A DNA stretch of 48,112 nt from the NCBI GenBank assembly GCA_945906725.1, contig CAMDRI010000020.1, forward strand, positions 1 through 48,112, read 5' to 3'. Positions 25,571-33,653 of the stretch are shown in pieces. The position numbers were made by a program, and so were the translations under genes. The number at the start of each line of letters is the position of its first letter. Positions within the stretch are counted from its first letter, which is position 1. Origin of the DNA: Candidatus Kuenenia stuttgartensis. GTDB taxonomy: Bacteria > Planctomycetota > Planctomycetia > Planctomycetales > Planctomycetaceae. Below the pieces are notes generated by a model that was not told where the DNA came from, did not search any database, and saw only the letters and a list, made by a program, of their open reading frames with translations.

Positions 25571-25752
25571 GGAGCCGTAACCCCATCGGGTAACCGAGCA
25601 ATTCAACTGTCTGACTGGCAACGCTGTAGCTTGTCCCAACCTACGGCAAGTCAGACAGTCGAAGTAACCGGGTAACGGAGAATGAGCAATGAGAAACCCG
25701 ACGCATTGCAATGCCGCATCGTTCTGGTCATGCCTCATTCCCGGTTACCCAG
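25571..25752. repeat. Compound palindromic repeat region upstream of and across the M28 start
   Basis: ACTGTCTGACTGGC at 25606-25619 pairs with 25646-25659 (GCAAGTCAGACAGT) with one mismatch, enclosing an inner GTAG (25626-25629) ... CTAC (25641-25644). A second imperfect inverted repeat joins GGGTAACGGAGAATGAG (from 25671) to CTCATTCCCGGTTACCC (to about 25750), across the first ATG of the next frame. The motif GGGTAAC or GTAACC recurs near both ends of the block (about 25577, 25588, 25664, 25671). The block looks inserted between the permease and peptidase genes. Confidence 0.65.
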
Positions 25753-27338
25753 TGACCCGGTCCACTTCGGCATTTCTTCTCGGCCTACTCAGCCTCGTCG
25801 CGAACGCGGCCGATGAAACAACGCCGCTTGCCGACCGAGACCTCGTCGCAGCCGTCGAGTCCATCTTAGTCGAAGATCTCAAAACACACATCAGCACCCT
25901 GGCCAGCGATGCCCTGCAAGGGCGTGAAGCGGGGACCACGGGTGGGCACGCGGCCAGCGCGTATTTGATGCAGCAACTCCGACGACATGGTGTTACTCCC
26001 GCCGCCGCTGACCAACAGTTTGTGCAAGAGTTTTCCGGCGGAATGCGCAACATTCTGGCGAGCGTTCCGGGGCACGACGCTCAACGGCGAGACGAAGTCG
26101 TGATCATCAGTGCTCACTTTGATCACGTCGGCTTCGGTACGCCACGCAACAGCCGCGGCCCGATCGGCTATGTCCACAACGGAGCCGACGACAACGCCAG
26201 CGGTGTTGCCGTTCTGCTGGAGATTGCCGAAGCGGTCCGCAAGTTGCCTCGTCCACCGCGCCGCACGTTACTGTTCGCCTTTTGGGACGGCGAGGAGAAG
26301 GGCCTACTCGGATCGAAGCACTGGCTCTCTGCACCGACTCGACCGTTGAGCCAAGTCAAGTTCGTCATCAATGCCGACATGATCGGCCGCTTGCGTCCGG
26401 AAGGGGTCGAAGTCACAGGCACACGCGCGGCCTACGGATTGCGACAATTCGTTGCCGACGCAAATTCGGCGATGATCGCGCCCCGTTTGCGGATCGACTT
26501 CACCTGGGACATGCGAGCCGACAGCGATCATCATCCGTTCTTCGCGGCCGGCATCCCCGCGCTGATGCTGCATACTGGCAAGCACGACGATTACCACCGG
26601 CCCAGCGACGACGCTGACAAGCTGAACTACGAAGGGACTCAACAGCTCGCACGGCTGATGTTGCTGCTGGCTCTGCAAACCGCAGAAACCGACGAACTGC
26701 CAGCGTTCCGAATCAAATCTCGCGGCGAAACCAAAGACCAGCAACGTCTGATCGAGCAACCCCTCCCCTCCCCTGCCCCGCGCCTCGGCATCACTTGGAA
26801 CTCACAACTCGCCGAGCAGCGCATCGTCGAGATCATCCAGATTACCCCGCAGTCTCCAGCCGCCGCAGCCGGCTTTCGCATCGGCGACCGTCTCGAACAG
26901 TTCGCCGGCCACACGGTCTCCGACGCCGTCGACTTTCGGAGTCTGGTCGTCATCGCCGATCGTAACGTGACCGCAACGGTCCAACGCCCCGGTCGCTCGG
27001 AACCGCTAGGCCTCTCAGTCCGCCTCACGGGGGAACCAACACGCCTTGGCCTGACGTGGCGCATCGACGACGCCGAACCTGACAGCGTGATCCTCACGCA
27101 AGTCATCCCGCATTCCCCAGCCGCCCTCGCGGGCCTCAAGGTGCTCGACCGAGTTCACACCGTCGGCGGGCAAACTGCCACCAACGAGCACACCTCACGA
27201 GCAGCGACGTCCCTGCCGCTGCCAATCATCGTCACGTTCGAGCGTGACGGAGTGATCTCAACGACGTCGATTACACCCGTCACGCCCACGGCAATCGCCG
27301 TCAAACAAGACCGTGCCGCCATCAACGAGCGCCCTTGA
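25752..27338 (+). CDS. Exported M28 zinc aminopeptidase with two PDZ domains
   Basis: From GTG 25752 the protein has 528 residues and opens with a clean signal peptide, TRSTSAFLLGLLSLVANA. The ATG at 25689 adds 21 residues translated from repeat sequence, so it is less likely although it has GGAG nearby. The M28 zinc site is complete: SAHFDHVG, NGADDNASG, the catalytic GEEKGLLGS, the Asp in INADMIGR and the last His in HDDYHRPSDD. Two PDZ domains follow: PRLGITW...SPAAAAGFRIGDRL and TRLGLTW...SPAALAGLKVLDRV. This fold is found in planctomycete and myxobacterial secreted aminopeptidases. It should trim peptides outside the cytoplasmic membrane. It may be co-transcribed with the permease. Confidence 0.9.
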   Translation: MTRSTSAFLLGLLSLVANAADETTPLADRDLVAAVESILVEDLKTHISTLASDALQGREAGTTGGHAASAYLMQQLRRHGVTPAAADQQFVQEFSGGMRNILASVPGHDAQRRDEVVIISAHFDHVGFGTPRNSRGPIGYVHNGADDNASGVAVLLEIAEAVRKLPRPPRRTLLFAFWDGEEKGLLGSKHWLSAPTRPLSQVKFVINADMIGRLRPEGVEVTGTRAAYGLRQFVADANSAMIAPRLRIDFTWDMRADSDHHPFFAAGIPALMLHTGKHDDYHRPSDDADKLNYEGTQQLARLMLLLALQTAETDELPAFRIKSRGETKDQQRLIEQPLPSPAPRLGITWNSQLAEQRIVEIIQITPQSPAAAAGFRIGDRLEQFAGHTVSDAVDFRSLVVIADRNVTATVQRPGRSEPLGLSVRLTGEPTRLGLTWRIDDAEPDSVILTQVIPHSPAALAGLKVLDRVHTVGGQTATNEHTSRAATSLPLPIIVTFERDGVISTTSITPVTPTAIAVKQDRAAINERP

Positions 27339-27346
27339 TCGCGCCA

Positions 27347-27535
27347 TCAAATTGTCGAAGTGAACATTTCGAACTTGTCGGAAGTCCCAACGAGAACGGC
27401 ATCCACTTGGCCCTGAGCCGTGGAGCGGGCAAACACCTCGGCCGCCTCGTCCAAGCGATCTTGTCGCAACGCGGCCAGGAGCGGTGTTCCCAATGAGGCC
27501 ACCAATCCGAATTGAAGAAAGTTGCATCGTTTCAT
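27347..27535 (-). pseudogene. N-terminal relic of a serine hydrolase (beta-lactamase class C type)
   Basis: Only 62 codons remain. MKRCNFLQFGLVASLGTPLLAALRQ is a signal sequence, followed by DRLDEAAEVFARSTAQGQVD, which resembles the first helix of planctomycete beta-lactamase-type hydrolases. The frame ends at DKFEMFTSTI, before any catalytic motif. The rest of the gene is not found downstream, where the convergent M28 gene ends. It is best read as a truncated copy; a short secreted protein is a weaker alternative. Confidence 0.55.
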
Positions 27536-27973
27536 AGAGGGTGCTCATCTCGTGCCGCGGCTAACTTGTGGCGAGGGCCGATGCTCGCTCGCGAGTTCGT
27601 CGTGACAAGATAGGACGTTGTCGCTTCTGTTGTCCCGGCGGATCGAATTTCCGGAACAGGAGTGGACTGCGAGCAGGAGTGACTGTGTTGATACCGAGGT
27701 TTCATTCGTCTGTGCGGCTCGGCGTTGGATCGGCATGACCCTCTTGGTGGTCTCGGTCGCGGGGTCAGCGTTGACAGATGACGTTGGGCTGGAGTTCTTC
27801 GAGAAGACGATCTGACCGTTCCTGGTCGAGTGGTGCTATAAATGCTATTCGTAGGAGACTGCAAAGCCGAAGGGTGGGTTGCAGTTCGATCGGCGGACGA
27901 GCGTGTTTGACGCCGGTGATTCCGGGACCGCCGTCGTTGGCCGAGACGAAAGCCGTCATCAAAGGAATGCAGC
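27536..27973. other. Intergenic stretch without a recognisable gene
   Basis: The region between the hydrolase relic and the monooxygenase start has open frames, but they are Arg/Ser/Pro-rich in the manner of non-coding GC-rich DNA. None has a good ribosome binding site or family likeness. It probably holds the monooxygenase promoter. Confidence 0.6.
27834..27842 (+). promoter_or_regulatory. Possible extended -10 promoter element
   Basis: TGCTATAAA at 27834-27842 fits an extended -10 (TGnTATAAT) with one change, about 130 bases before the monooxygenase ATG. No convincing -35 hexamer was seen, so this is a weak call. Confidence 0.25.
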
Positions 27974-29776
27974 ATGACTGATCGTTCGAGTTCCCCGACT
28001 CAGCAAGTTTCTGAATGGCTGTCACAATTTGGCGATGCACTGGATCGGATGGATTGGTCCGTCGTGACAGACCTGTTCGGCGACAAGTGCTACTGGCGCG
28101 ATCTGGTCTCTTTCACCTGGAATCTCAAAACTCTGGAGGGGAAAGACGAAATCCAAGCCATGTTGGCTGCGACGATTGCCGACGTACAACCCGGTCACTG
28201 GCAGATCGCGGGCGAGGTCACCGACGAGAACGGCGTGATCGCAGGTTGGTTTGCCTTTGAGACCGCTGCCGCGCGGGGGAAAGGCTACCTGCGTCTGAAG
28301 GCCGGCAAATGCTGGACGCTGCTCACTACGATGACGGAACTCAAGGATTTTGAAGAGAAGCGCGGAGCGACTCGCAGTTTTGGAACGCAGCATGGCGTCT
28401 TCAGAAATCGGAAAACCTGGCTGGAGCGAAAGACTCAGGACGAAGCGGATTTGGGTGAGGTCACTCAACCCTACTGCGTCATCATCGGCGGCGGACAAGG
28501 GGGCATCGGACTGGCGGCCAGACTGAAGCGTCTGGAAGTGCCGACGATCATCATCGAAAAGAATCCGCGCCCCGGCGATTCGTGGCGGAAGCGCTACAAG
28601 TCGCTCTGTCTGCATGATCCCGTGTGGTACGACCACTTGCCCTACCTGCCGTTTCCCGATCATTGGCCGGTCTTCTCGCCGAAGGACAAGATCGGCGATT
28701 GGTTGGAGATGTACGTAAAAGTCATGGAGTTGAACTATTGGCACTCCACGGAATGTCGCAGTGCTGAATATCACGCCGACACACAAGACTGGACGGTGAC
28801 TGTCGAACGTGAAGGCAGGACGGTGGTACTGCGACCCAAGCAACTGGTCCTGGCGACGGGGATGTCCGGCATGCCGAATGTCCCGCAGATCCCCGGAGCA
28901 GAGGCGTTTCGAGGCACGCAACAACATTCCAGTCAGTTCTGCGGCACCGACGACTATCGAAACAAGAAATGCGTAGTCCTTGGCTCGAACAATTCCGCTC
29001 ACGACATTTGCGCCGCTTTGTGGGAGCAAGACGCGGACGTCACGATGATCCAACGCTCGTCAACGCATATCGCCAGGTCTGACTCGCTGATGGAACTGGC
29101 GTTGGGCAGCCTGTATTCGGAGTCCGCCGTCCAGGCGGGCATCACGACAGACACCGCTGACTTGCTGTTCGCCTCCATTCCGTATCGGATCATGGCGGAC
29201 TTCCATCGCCCCATCTATCAGCAGATCACCCAACGTGATGCCGACCTCTATCAGCGTCTTGAACGGGCAGGCTTCTTATTGGATTTCGGAGACGATGGCT
29301 CCGGGCTGTTTATGAAATACCTGCGCCGAGGCTCCGGCTATTACATCGACGTGGGAGCTTCCGATCTGATTGCCGACGGTCGGATCAAGCTACACAGCAG
29401 CGTCAACATCGAGCGAATCCAAGCCGACTCCGTGGTGTTGACGGACGGCACCCTTTTGCCGGCCGACTTGATCGTCTATGCCACGGGTTACGGATCGATG
29501 AACGGCTGGGCGGCCCGGCTCATCTCGCAGGAAGTTGCCGACCGAGTGGGCAAGTGCTGGGGTTTAGGCTCCGCCACGACGAAAGACCCTGGTCCCTGGG
29601 AAGGCGAGTTGCGCAACATGTGGAAGCCAACCCAGCAACCGGCGCTGTGGTTTCATGGCGGCAATTTGCATCAATCGCGTCACTACTCGCTGTCTTTGGC
29701 ATTGCAGATCAAAGCGCGACAAGCTGGACTTCCCACTCCTGTCTACGGTCTCAGCGAAGTCCACCATCGTGCCTAG
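27974..29776 (+). CDS. Flavin-containing monooxygenase with N-terminal NTF2-like domain
   Basis: The protein has 600 residues; AAAGGA precedes the ATG. Residues of about 10-135 form an NTF2/SnoaL-like domain (WLSQFGDALDRMDWSVVTDL ... IQAMLAATIADV). Then comes an FMO: FAD motif CVIIGGGQGGIGLAARL at about 168-184, the ENPRPGDSWRKRYKSLCLHD-type segment, the NADPH motif VVLGSNNSAHDICAALW at about 333, and a late YATGYG motif. Such fusions exist in fungi and bacteria as putative monooxygenases or dehydrogenases. The reaction would be NADPH- and O2-dependent oxygenation of a nucleophilic or ketone substrate; the substrate is unknown. There is no signal peptide, so it is cytoplasmic. It ends 7 bases before the convergent PD40 gene. 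Confidence 0.88.
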   Translation: MTDRSSSPTQQVSEWLSQFGDALDRMDWSVVTDLFGDKCYWRDLVSFTWNLKTLEGKDEIQAMLAATIADVQPGHWQIAGEVTDENGVIAGWFAFETAAARGKGYLRLKAGKCWTLLTTMTELKDFEEKRGATRSFGTQHGVFRNRKTWLERKTQDEADLGEVTQPYCVIIGGGQGGIGLAARLKRLEVPTIIIEKNPRPGDSWRKRYKSLCLHDPVWYDHLPYLPFPDHWPVFSPKDKIGDWLEMYVKVMELNYWHSTECRSAEYHADTQDWTVTVEREGRTVVLRPKQLVLATGMSGMPNVPQIPGAEAFRGTQQHSSQFCGTDDYRNKKCVVLGSNNSAHDICAALWEQDADVTMIQRSSTHIARSDSLMELALGSLYSESAVQAGITTDTADLLFASIPYRIMADFHRPIYQQITQRDADLYQRLERAGFLLDFGDDGSGLFMKYLRRGSGYYIDVGASDLIADGRIKLHSSVNIERIQADSVVLTDGTLLPADLIVYATGYGSMNGWAARLISQEVADRVGKCWGLGSATTKDPGPWEGELRNMWKPTQQPALWFHGGNLHQSRHYSLSLALQIKARQAGLPTPVYGLSEVHHRA

Positions 29777-29783
29777 ACGGATC

Positions 29784-30689
29784 TCACGATCGGGAGACGT
29801 CGTCCACATCGATCAGATACAGGTCTGAGTCCCCCGCGCGTTCCGAAACGATCAGCAATTGTCGCCCGTCGGGATGCCAGACAGGAAAGTCGTCGCGATC
29901 CGGGTGGTTGGTGATGCGGCGGGCGTTCGTTCCATCGGCGTGGATGATGTAGATCTCCAGGTTGCCATCTCGTGCGGAACTGAAGGCGATCCGTTTGCCG
30001 TCGGGTGACCAGGCCGGGCGCATGTCGCGCAGCGGGTGGTTGGTCAATTGGCGAACGTTGCCACCATCGGCATTCATCAAATAGAGACGAAAACCGCCTT
30101 CGCGGCTGGAACTGAACGCGATCTGTCGGCCGTCGGGCGAAATCGCGGGCCAGGCGTTGGTGCCAACCGATTCGGTCAGGCGTTTTAGATTCGCACCTTT
30201 CATGTCGACGGACGCGATCTGTTGTCCGCCGGGGTCGGACAGCGTGAACAAGACACGTTGCTGGTCTGGCGAAATCTTCGGACCGCGCACGGTGCCTCGC
30301 GCGTCCTGCGGGATGAAGCGGGCTTCGGTTCCCTCTTTCAAATCCCGCACGACAAGAATTGATTGCGGGCTGGTATAGGTCAGCACAAAGCAGAGATACC
30401 GACCGTCGGCCGAGACATCGGCATCGAATTGATGCGCGGTGAGCGCGGGATCGACACGCTCCTGTTTGTCATCGGACAAGCGCAGCCGGATCAGCGACAC
30501 GCGATTCGGCTCGTCATGCGCAGCGAAAATGACGGCCTCCCCTTTTTCGACAAACAAGGGGGCCAGTTTCAGCACACCGTCGCGAGTCAGTCGCCGTGGT
30601 TCGGCAGCCGTCAACGATTGGGCGGCGATGACCAGCCAGCCGCTCATGACGACAAGAACTCCGGTGCGAAGTGGATTACAGAAGTTCAT
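29784..30689 (-). CDS. Exported PD40/TolB-like beta-propeller protein
   Basis: The protein has 301 residues with a signal peptide (VLVVMSGWLVIAAQSLTAAEP). At least four repeats of the PD40 type follow: ISPDQQRVLFTLSD, ISPDGRQIAFSSSREGG, WSPDGKRIAFSSARDGNLEI and WHPDGRQLLIVSERAGDSDL. The last three are spaced about 40-45 residues apart, like TolB blades. No enzymatic domain is attached. It should sit in the periplasm or on the cell surface and bind protein or glycan partners. Its start overlaps the end of the preceding DUF1501 gene by 14 bases, so the two are co-translated and may form a functional pair. It is the last gene of the minus-strand PSD1-DUF1501 run. Confidence 0.85.
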   Translation of the reverse strand: MNFCNPLRTGVLVVMSGWLVIAAQSLTAAEPRRLTRDGVLKLAPLFVEKGEAVIFAAHDEPNRVSLIRLRLSDDKQERVDPALTAHQFDADVSADGRYLCFVLTYTSPQSILVVRDLKEGTEARFIPQDARGTVRGPKISPDQQRVLFTLSDPGGQQIASVDMKGANLKRLTESVGTNAWPAISPDGRQIAFSSSREGGFRLYLMNADGGNVRQLTNHPLRDMRPAWSPDGKRIAFSSARDGNLEIYIIHADGTNARRITNHPDRDDFPVWHPDGRQLLIVSERAGDSDLYLIDVDDVSRS

Positions 30690-32037
30690 CGATCACCCGC
30701 CCTCCTTCGAGCACTCGGTATTCCGCACGCTGCTGCGTGCCGACACCGGCCAACTCGGCGATGGTCGTGCCGACCATCTCAGGCGTGATGGGATTCGTCA
30801 GCGGATACTCGCCGCGCGCGTCGCTTTCCCCGATCACTCGCCCCGGCTGCACTCCGCCGCCAGCCCACACCGAGAAATAGCAGGGATGCCAATGATCTCG
30901 CGAGCCGATGCCGTTGATCCGCGGAGTACGGCCGAATTCTCCCATGCAGACGACTAGCGTCGTTTCCAGCAGTCCTCGTTCATGCAGATCATCCAACAGC
31001 GTCGAGAGAGCCTGATCCAACAACGGACCATGCCAATCGGCCAGCAGCCCGAAGTTGTCGGCATGCGTGTCCCAGCCGTAGTCCGAGAACGGATAGAACA
31101 CCTCGGCAAACTGGCTCCAGTTCACTTGCACGTACGGCACGCCCGCTTCGACGAGCCGCCGGCCGAGCAGACAACTTTGCGCAAACGATGTCCGCCCATA
31201 ACGGGTCCGCGTGCTTGCCGATTCACGCGACAGGTCGAACGCATTCAAAGTGTCGCCGCCACGCAGCAACTGCAACGCCTTTTGGTGCAGACCATCCCAC
31301 TGGTCAAGCTGCGCCTGATCGAGTCCTCGCCGTACGCGATTGAGTTCGCTCAGCACGCGCTGCCGATCATCGAGCCGAGACGGTGTGAGCCCATCAAGCA
31401 GCTTCAATTCCGAAATCGAAACCTGTCCCTGTTTGGAGCAATCCACCATGAATGGGTCATAGCGCGATCCCCAGACTCCGCCGCCGTAGCCGAGACTCGG
31501 TCCCACCCCATCTCCGACCGGCCCGCGCGACAACGACATGAACGCTGGCAAACCGTTGGAACCTCGACTGCGAGCGATGATCGAACCCAAATGCGGCGGA
31601 TATCCCGTCGGCTTGCCGTTGCCGTCTTCACCCCCGTCACTGGCCCGGCCGCAGGTCCAAGCGATCGAGCCGGCGGGCCGATGTCCGCCGTTGTAATTGA
31701 TGTTCGTGCGCACGACGGAAAACCGGTCGCTGCTCGCTGCCAATCGCGGTAGCAGTTCGGTGAATTGCATGCCCGCGGTGCGAGTGGGGATCGCCGCAAA
31801 CGGTCCGCGAAATTCCGTCGGCGCGTTGGGCTTCGGGTCAAACAAATCCAGATGGCTCGGCCCGCCGACCAGCCAGATCAACATCACCGACTTCGCCTTC
31901 CGCGCGTCGGCCGCCGACAGCAACGGCGCGCCGCCGAGCAGTCCGGCGGCGAAGGGCAAGCCAGCGCCGAAGCGCAGAAACGAGCGCCGCGTCAGTCCTT
32001 GGCAATCACGGACACGATAGTTGCCCAGTCCAAACAT
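30676..32037 (-). CDS. DUF1501 protein (Tat-exported)
   Basis: The protein has 453 residues. LTRRSFLRFGAGLPFAAGLLGG is a clear Tat signal. Family blocks are WLVGGPSHLDLFDPKPNAP, SFAQSCLLGRRLVEAGVPYV, LVVCMGEFGRTPRINGIGSRDHW and a C-terminal EMVGTTIAELAG. The GGPSHxD motif and the late RDHW motif are intact. It lies 197 bases after another DUF1501 gene on the same strand, and its end overlaps the PD40 gene. By its N-terminal layout it resembles the copies at 12953 and 38990 more than the PSD1-coupled copies at 32235 and 44489. No reaction is established for the family. Confidence 0.9.
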   Translation of the reverse strand: MFGLGNYRVRDCQGLTRRSFLRFGAGLPFAAGLLGGAPLLSAADARKAKSVMLIWLVGGPSHLDLFDPKPNAPTEFRGPFAAIPTRTAGMQFTELLPRLAASSDRFSVVRTNINYNGGHRPAGSIAWTCGRASDGGEDGNGKPTGYPPHLGSIIARSRGSNGLPAFMSLSRGPVGDGVGPSLGYGGGVWGSRYDPFMVDCSKQGQVSISELKLLDGLTPSRLDDRQRVLSELNRVRRGLDQAQLDQWDGLHQKALQLLRGGDTLNAFDLSRESASTRTRYGRTSFAQSCLLGRRLVEAGVPYVQVNWSQFAEVFYPFSDYGWDTHADNFGLLADWHGPLLDQALSTLLDDLHERGLLETTLVVCMGEFGRTPRINGIGSRDHWHPCYFSVWAGGGVQPGRVIGESDARGEYPLTNPITPEMVGTTIAELAGVGTQQRAEYRVLEGGRVIDELL

Positions 32038-32234
32038 GAGAGTGCTCCGAGCCGACCCACTGATTTCTTCGACCCCTTTGTCGGATCATCGTACCAAACC
32101 AACGAAGCAACCCGGAGTGCAAGTCACACCAAAATTGTTGGACGATCGTTTTCGTTCGTGTCATTGGCCGTCATGGAGGAGACGTGCCAGTCGTTTGAGC
32201 CAGCATCCTGTCATGCCAGAAGCATCTTGTCGAT

Positions 32235-33653
32235 TCATGCGAGTATCTGGTGGATGACATTCCCGCCAACATCAGTCAGTCGAAAGTCGCGGCCTTGAAA
32301 ACGATAGGTGAGCCGCTTGTGATCCAGACCCAGGAGATGCAGCAGCGTCGCCTGAATGTCGTGAACGTGAATGGGAGGCGTGACAGGGAAGCAGCCCAAT
32401 TCGTCGGTCTCGCCAAGCGTCTGTCCGGCGCGGATGCCGCCGCCAGCCAGCCACATCGTGAACGCTGCGATCTGATGATCGCGGCCAATACCCGCCGTCG
32501 CCGACTTCTGCCCGACGGCGGTACGGCCAAACTCGCCACCCCAAACGACAAGCGTCTCGTCCAGCAGACCGCGCTCTTTGAGGTCGGCGAGCAATGCTGC
32601 GCAGGCTCGATCGGTCTGACCGCACATGGTGGTCAAACCTTGGCGAAGATTGCTGTGGTGGTCCCAGTCGCCGTGGCACAGATGAACGAACCGCACGCCT
32701 CGCTCAACCAGTCGCCGAGCCAAAAGACAGTTGCGTGCGAACGACGGCTGTGCGGGATCAACTCCGTATCGAGCCAGCGTCGTCGTAGTCTCGTGCTGAA
32801 GTCCGATCGCTTCGGGTGCCGTCTTGCTCAGTCGTCCGGCCAAATCATAGGCGGTATTGCGAGCGGTCGTTTCGGGGTCGCGTGTGAGCCGATGGCGGAT
32901 CGAGTTGAGTTCACGAACGGTGTCGATGACCTGCGACTGGTCCGAGTCGGACACGCTTGCCGGAGGTGCCAGGTTCAAGATCGGGTCAGCGCCGTCGCGG
33001 AGCGGCACGCCCTGGTAGGCAGACGACAAAAAGCCTGCGGCGTAAATCGAGCCTTTCGTTCGTGGCCGCATGCCCGACTGCAAGACGACGTAGCCGGGAA
33101 GGTCACGAGATTCGCTCCCCAGGCCGTAATTCACCCAAGCACCGAGGCTGGGCCGGCCGAACTGCCGCGTGCCCGTGTGCCAGAAGACTTCGGCCGGATG
33201 ATGCGGAATCTCCTCGGCCTGCACCGTCTTGACGATGGCCAGATCATCCACGACGGTCGCCGTGTGCGGCAGCAGTTCGGACACCTCGGTACCCGCGTCG
33301 CCGTAGCGTCGGAACTTCACATGCGACCCGAGCAGGTTCGGCCGTTGCTCCATGATCTGAGCGAATTTCATTCGCGCGAGGTGCTCGTCGCCGATCGGTT
33401 GGCCATCGAGTTCGCGGAGCCTCGGCTTGTCGTCGAACAGGTCGAGCTGACTCGGCCCGCCGAGCATGAACAAGAAGATCACATGCTTGGCCTTGGCCGG
33501 AAAGTGCGGTGCTCGCGGTGCCAGCGGTGACGTGTCGAGTTCGCCACCAAGCAGCGGCACGCCGGCGAGACCCGCCAAGCCGAACAGACTTTGGCCGAGA
33601 AAATGGCGGCGGTCGTGAAAGATGGCATTGGTTGGCATTGAGTGTTCCATCAT
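32235..33653 (-). CDS. DUF1501 protein coupled to a PSD1 gene
   Basis: The protein has 472 residues. Its ATG overlaps the TGA of the PSD1 gene (ATGA at 33650-33653); an internal ATG at 33638 is an alternative start. The signal is DRRHFLGQSLFGLAGLAGVPLL. Family blocks are FMLGGPSQLDLFDDKPRL, RNCLLARRLVERGVRFVHLCHG, LVVWGGEFGRTAVGQKSATA and the end YRFQGRDFRLTDVGGNVIHQ. This end and the SPLAPRAPHFPAKAKHVIFL start closely match the copy at 44489, which also follows a PSD1 gene. So this subtype appears to be a dedicated PSD1 partner. Export by Tat is likely; the activity is unknown. Confidence 0.92.
   Translation of the reverse strand: MMEHSMPTNAIFHDRRHFLGQSLFGLAGLAGVPLLGGELDTSPLAPRAPHFPAKAKHVIFLFMLGGPSQLDLFDDKPRLRELDGQPIGDEHLARMKFAQIMEQRPNLLGSHVKFRRYGDAGTEVSELLPHTATVVDDLAIVKTVQAEEIPHHPAEVFWHTGTRQFGRPSLGAWVNYGLGSESRDLPGYVVLQSGMRPRTKGSIYAAGFLSSAYQGVPLRDGADPILNLAPPASVSDSDQSQVIDTVRELNSIRHRLTRDPETTARNTAYDLAGRLSKTAPEAIGLQHETTTTLARYGVDPAQPSFARNCLLARRLVERGVRFVHLCHGDWDHHSNLRQGLTTMCGQTDRACAALLADLKERGLLDETLVVWGGEFGRTAVGQKSATAGIGRDHQIAAFTMWLAGGGIRAGQTLGETDELGCFPVTPPIHVHDIQATLLHLLGLDHKRLTYRFQGRDFRLTDVGGNVIHQILA

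Noticed and set aside
27831..27846. Sigma-54-like GG-N10-GC spacing
   Set aside because: Only the GG and GC and a few other positions match; the surrounding consensus is poor, and an extended -10 reading of the same bases is at least as good.
27532..27975. 147-codon minus frame in the gap before the monooxygenase
   Set aside because: Ser/Arg/Pro-rich low-complexity product, no ribosome binding site and no hydrophobic core.
32250..33530. 426-codon open frame opposite a DUF1501 gene
   Set aside because: No motif and no ribosome binding site; the opposite strand encodes a complete DUF1501 protein.
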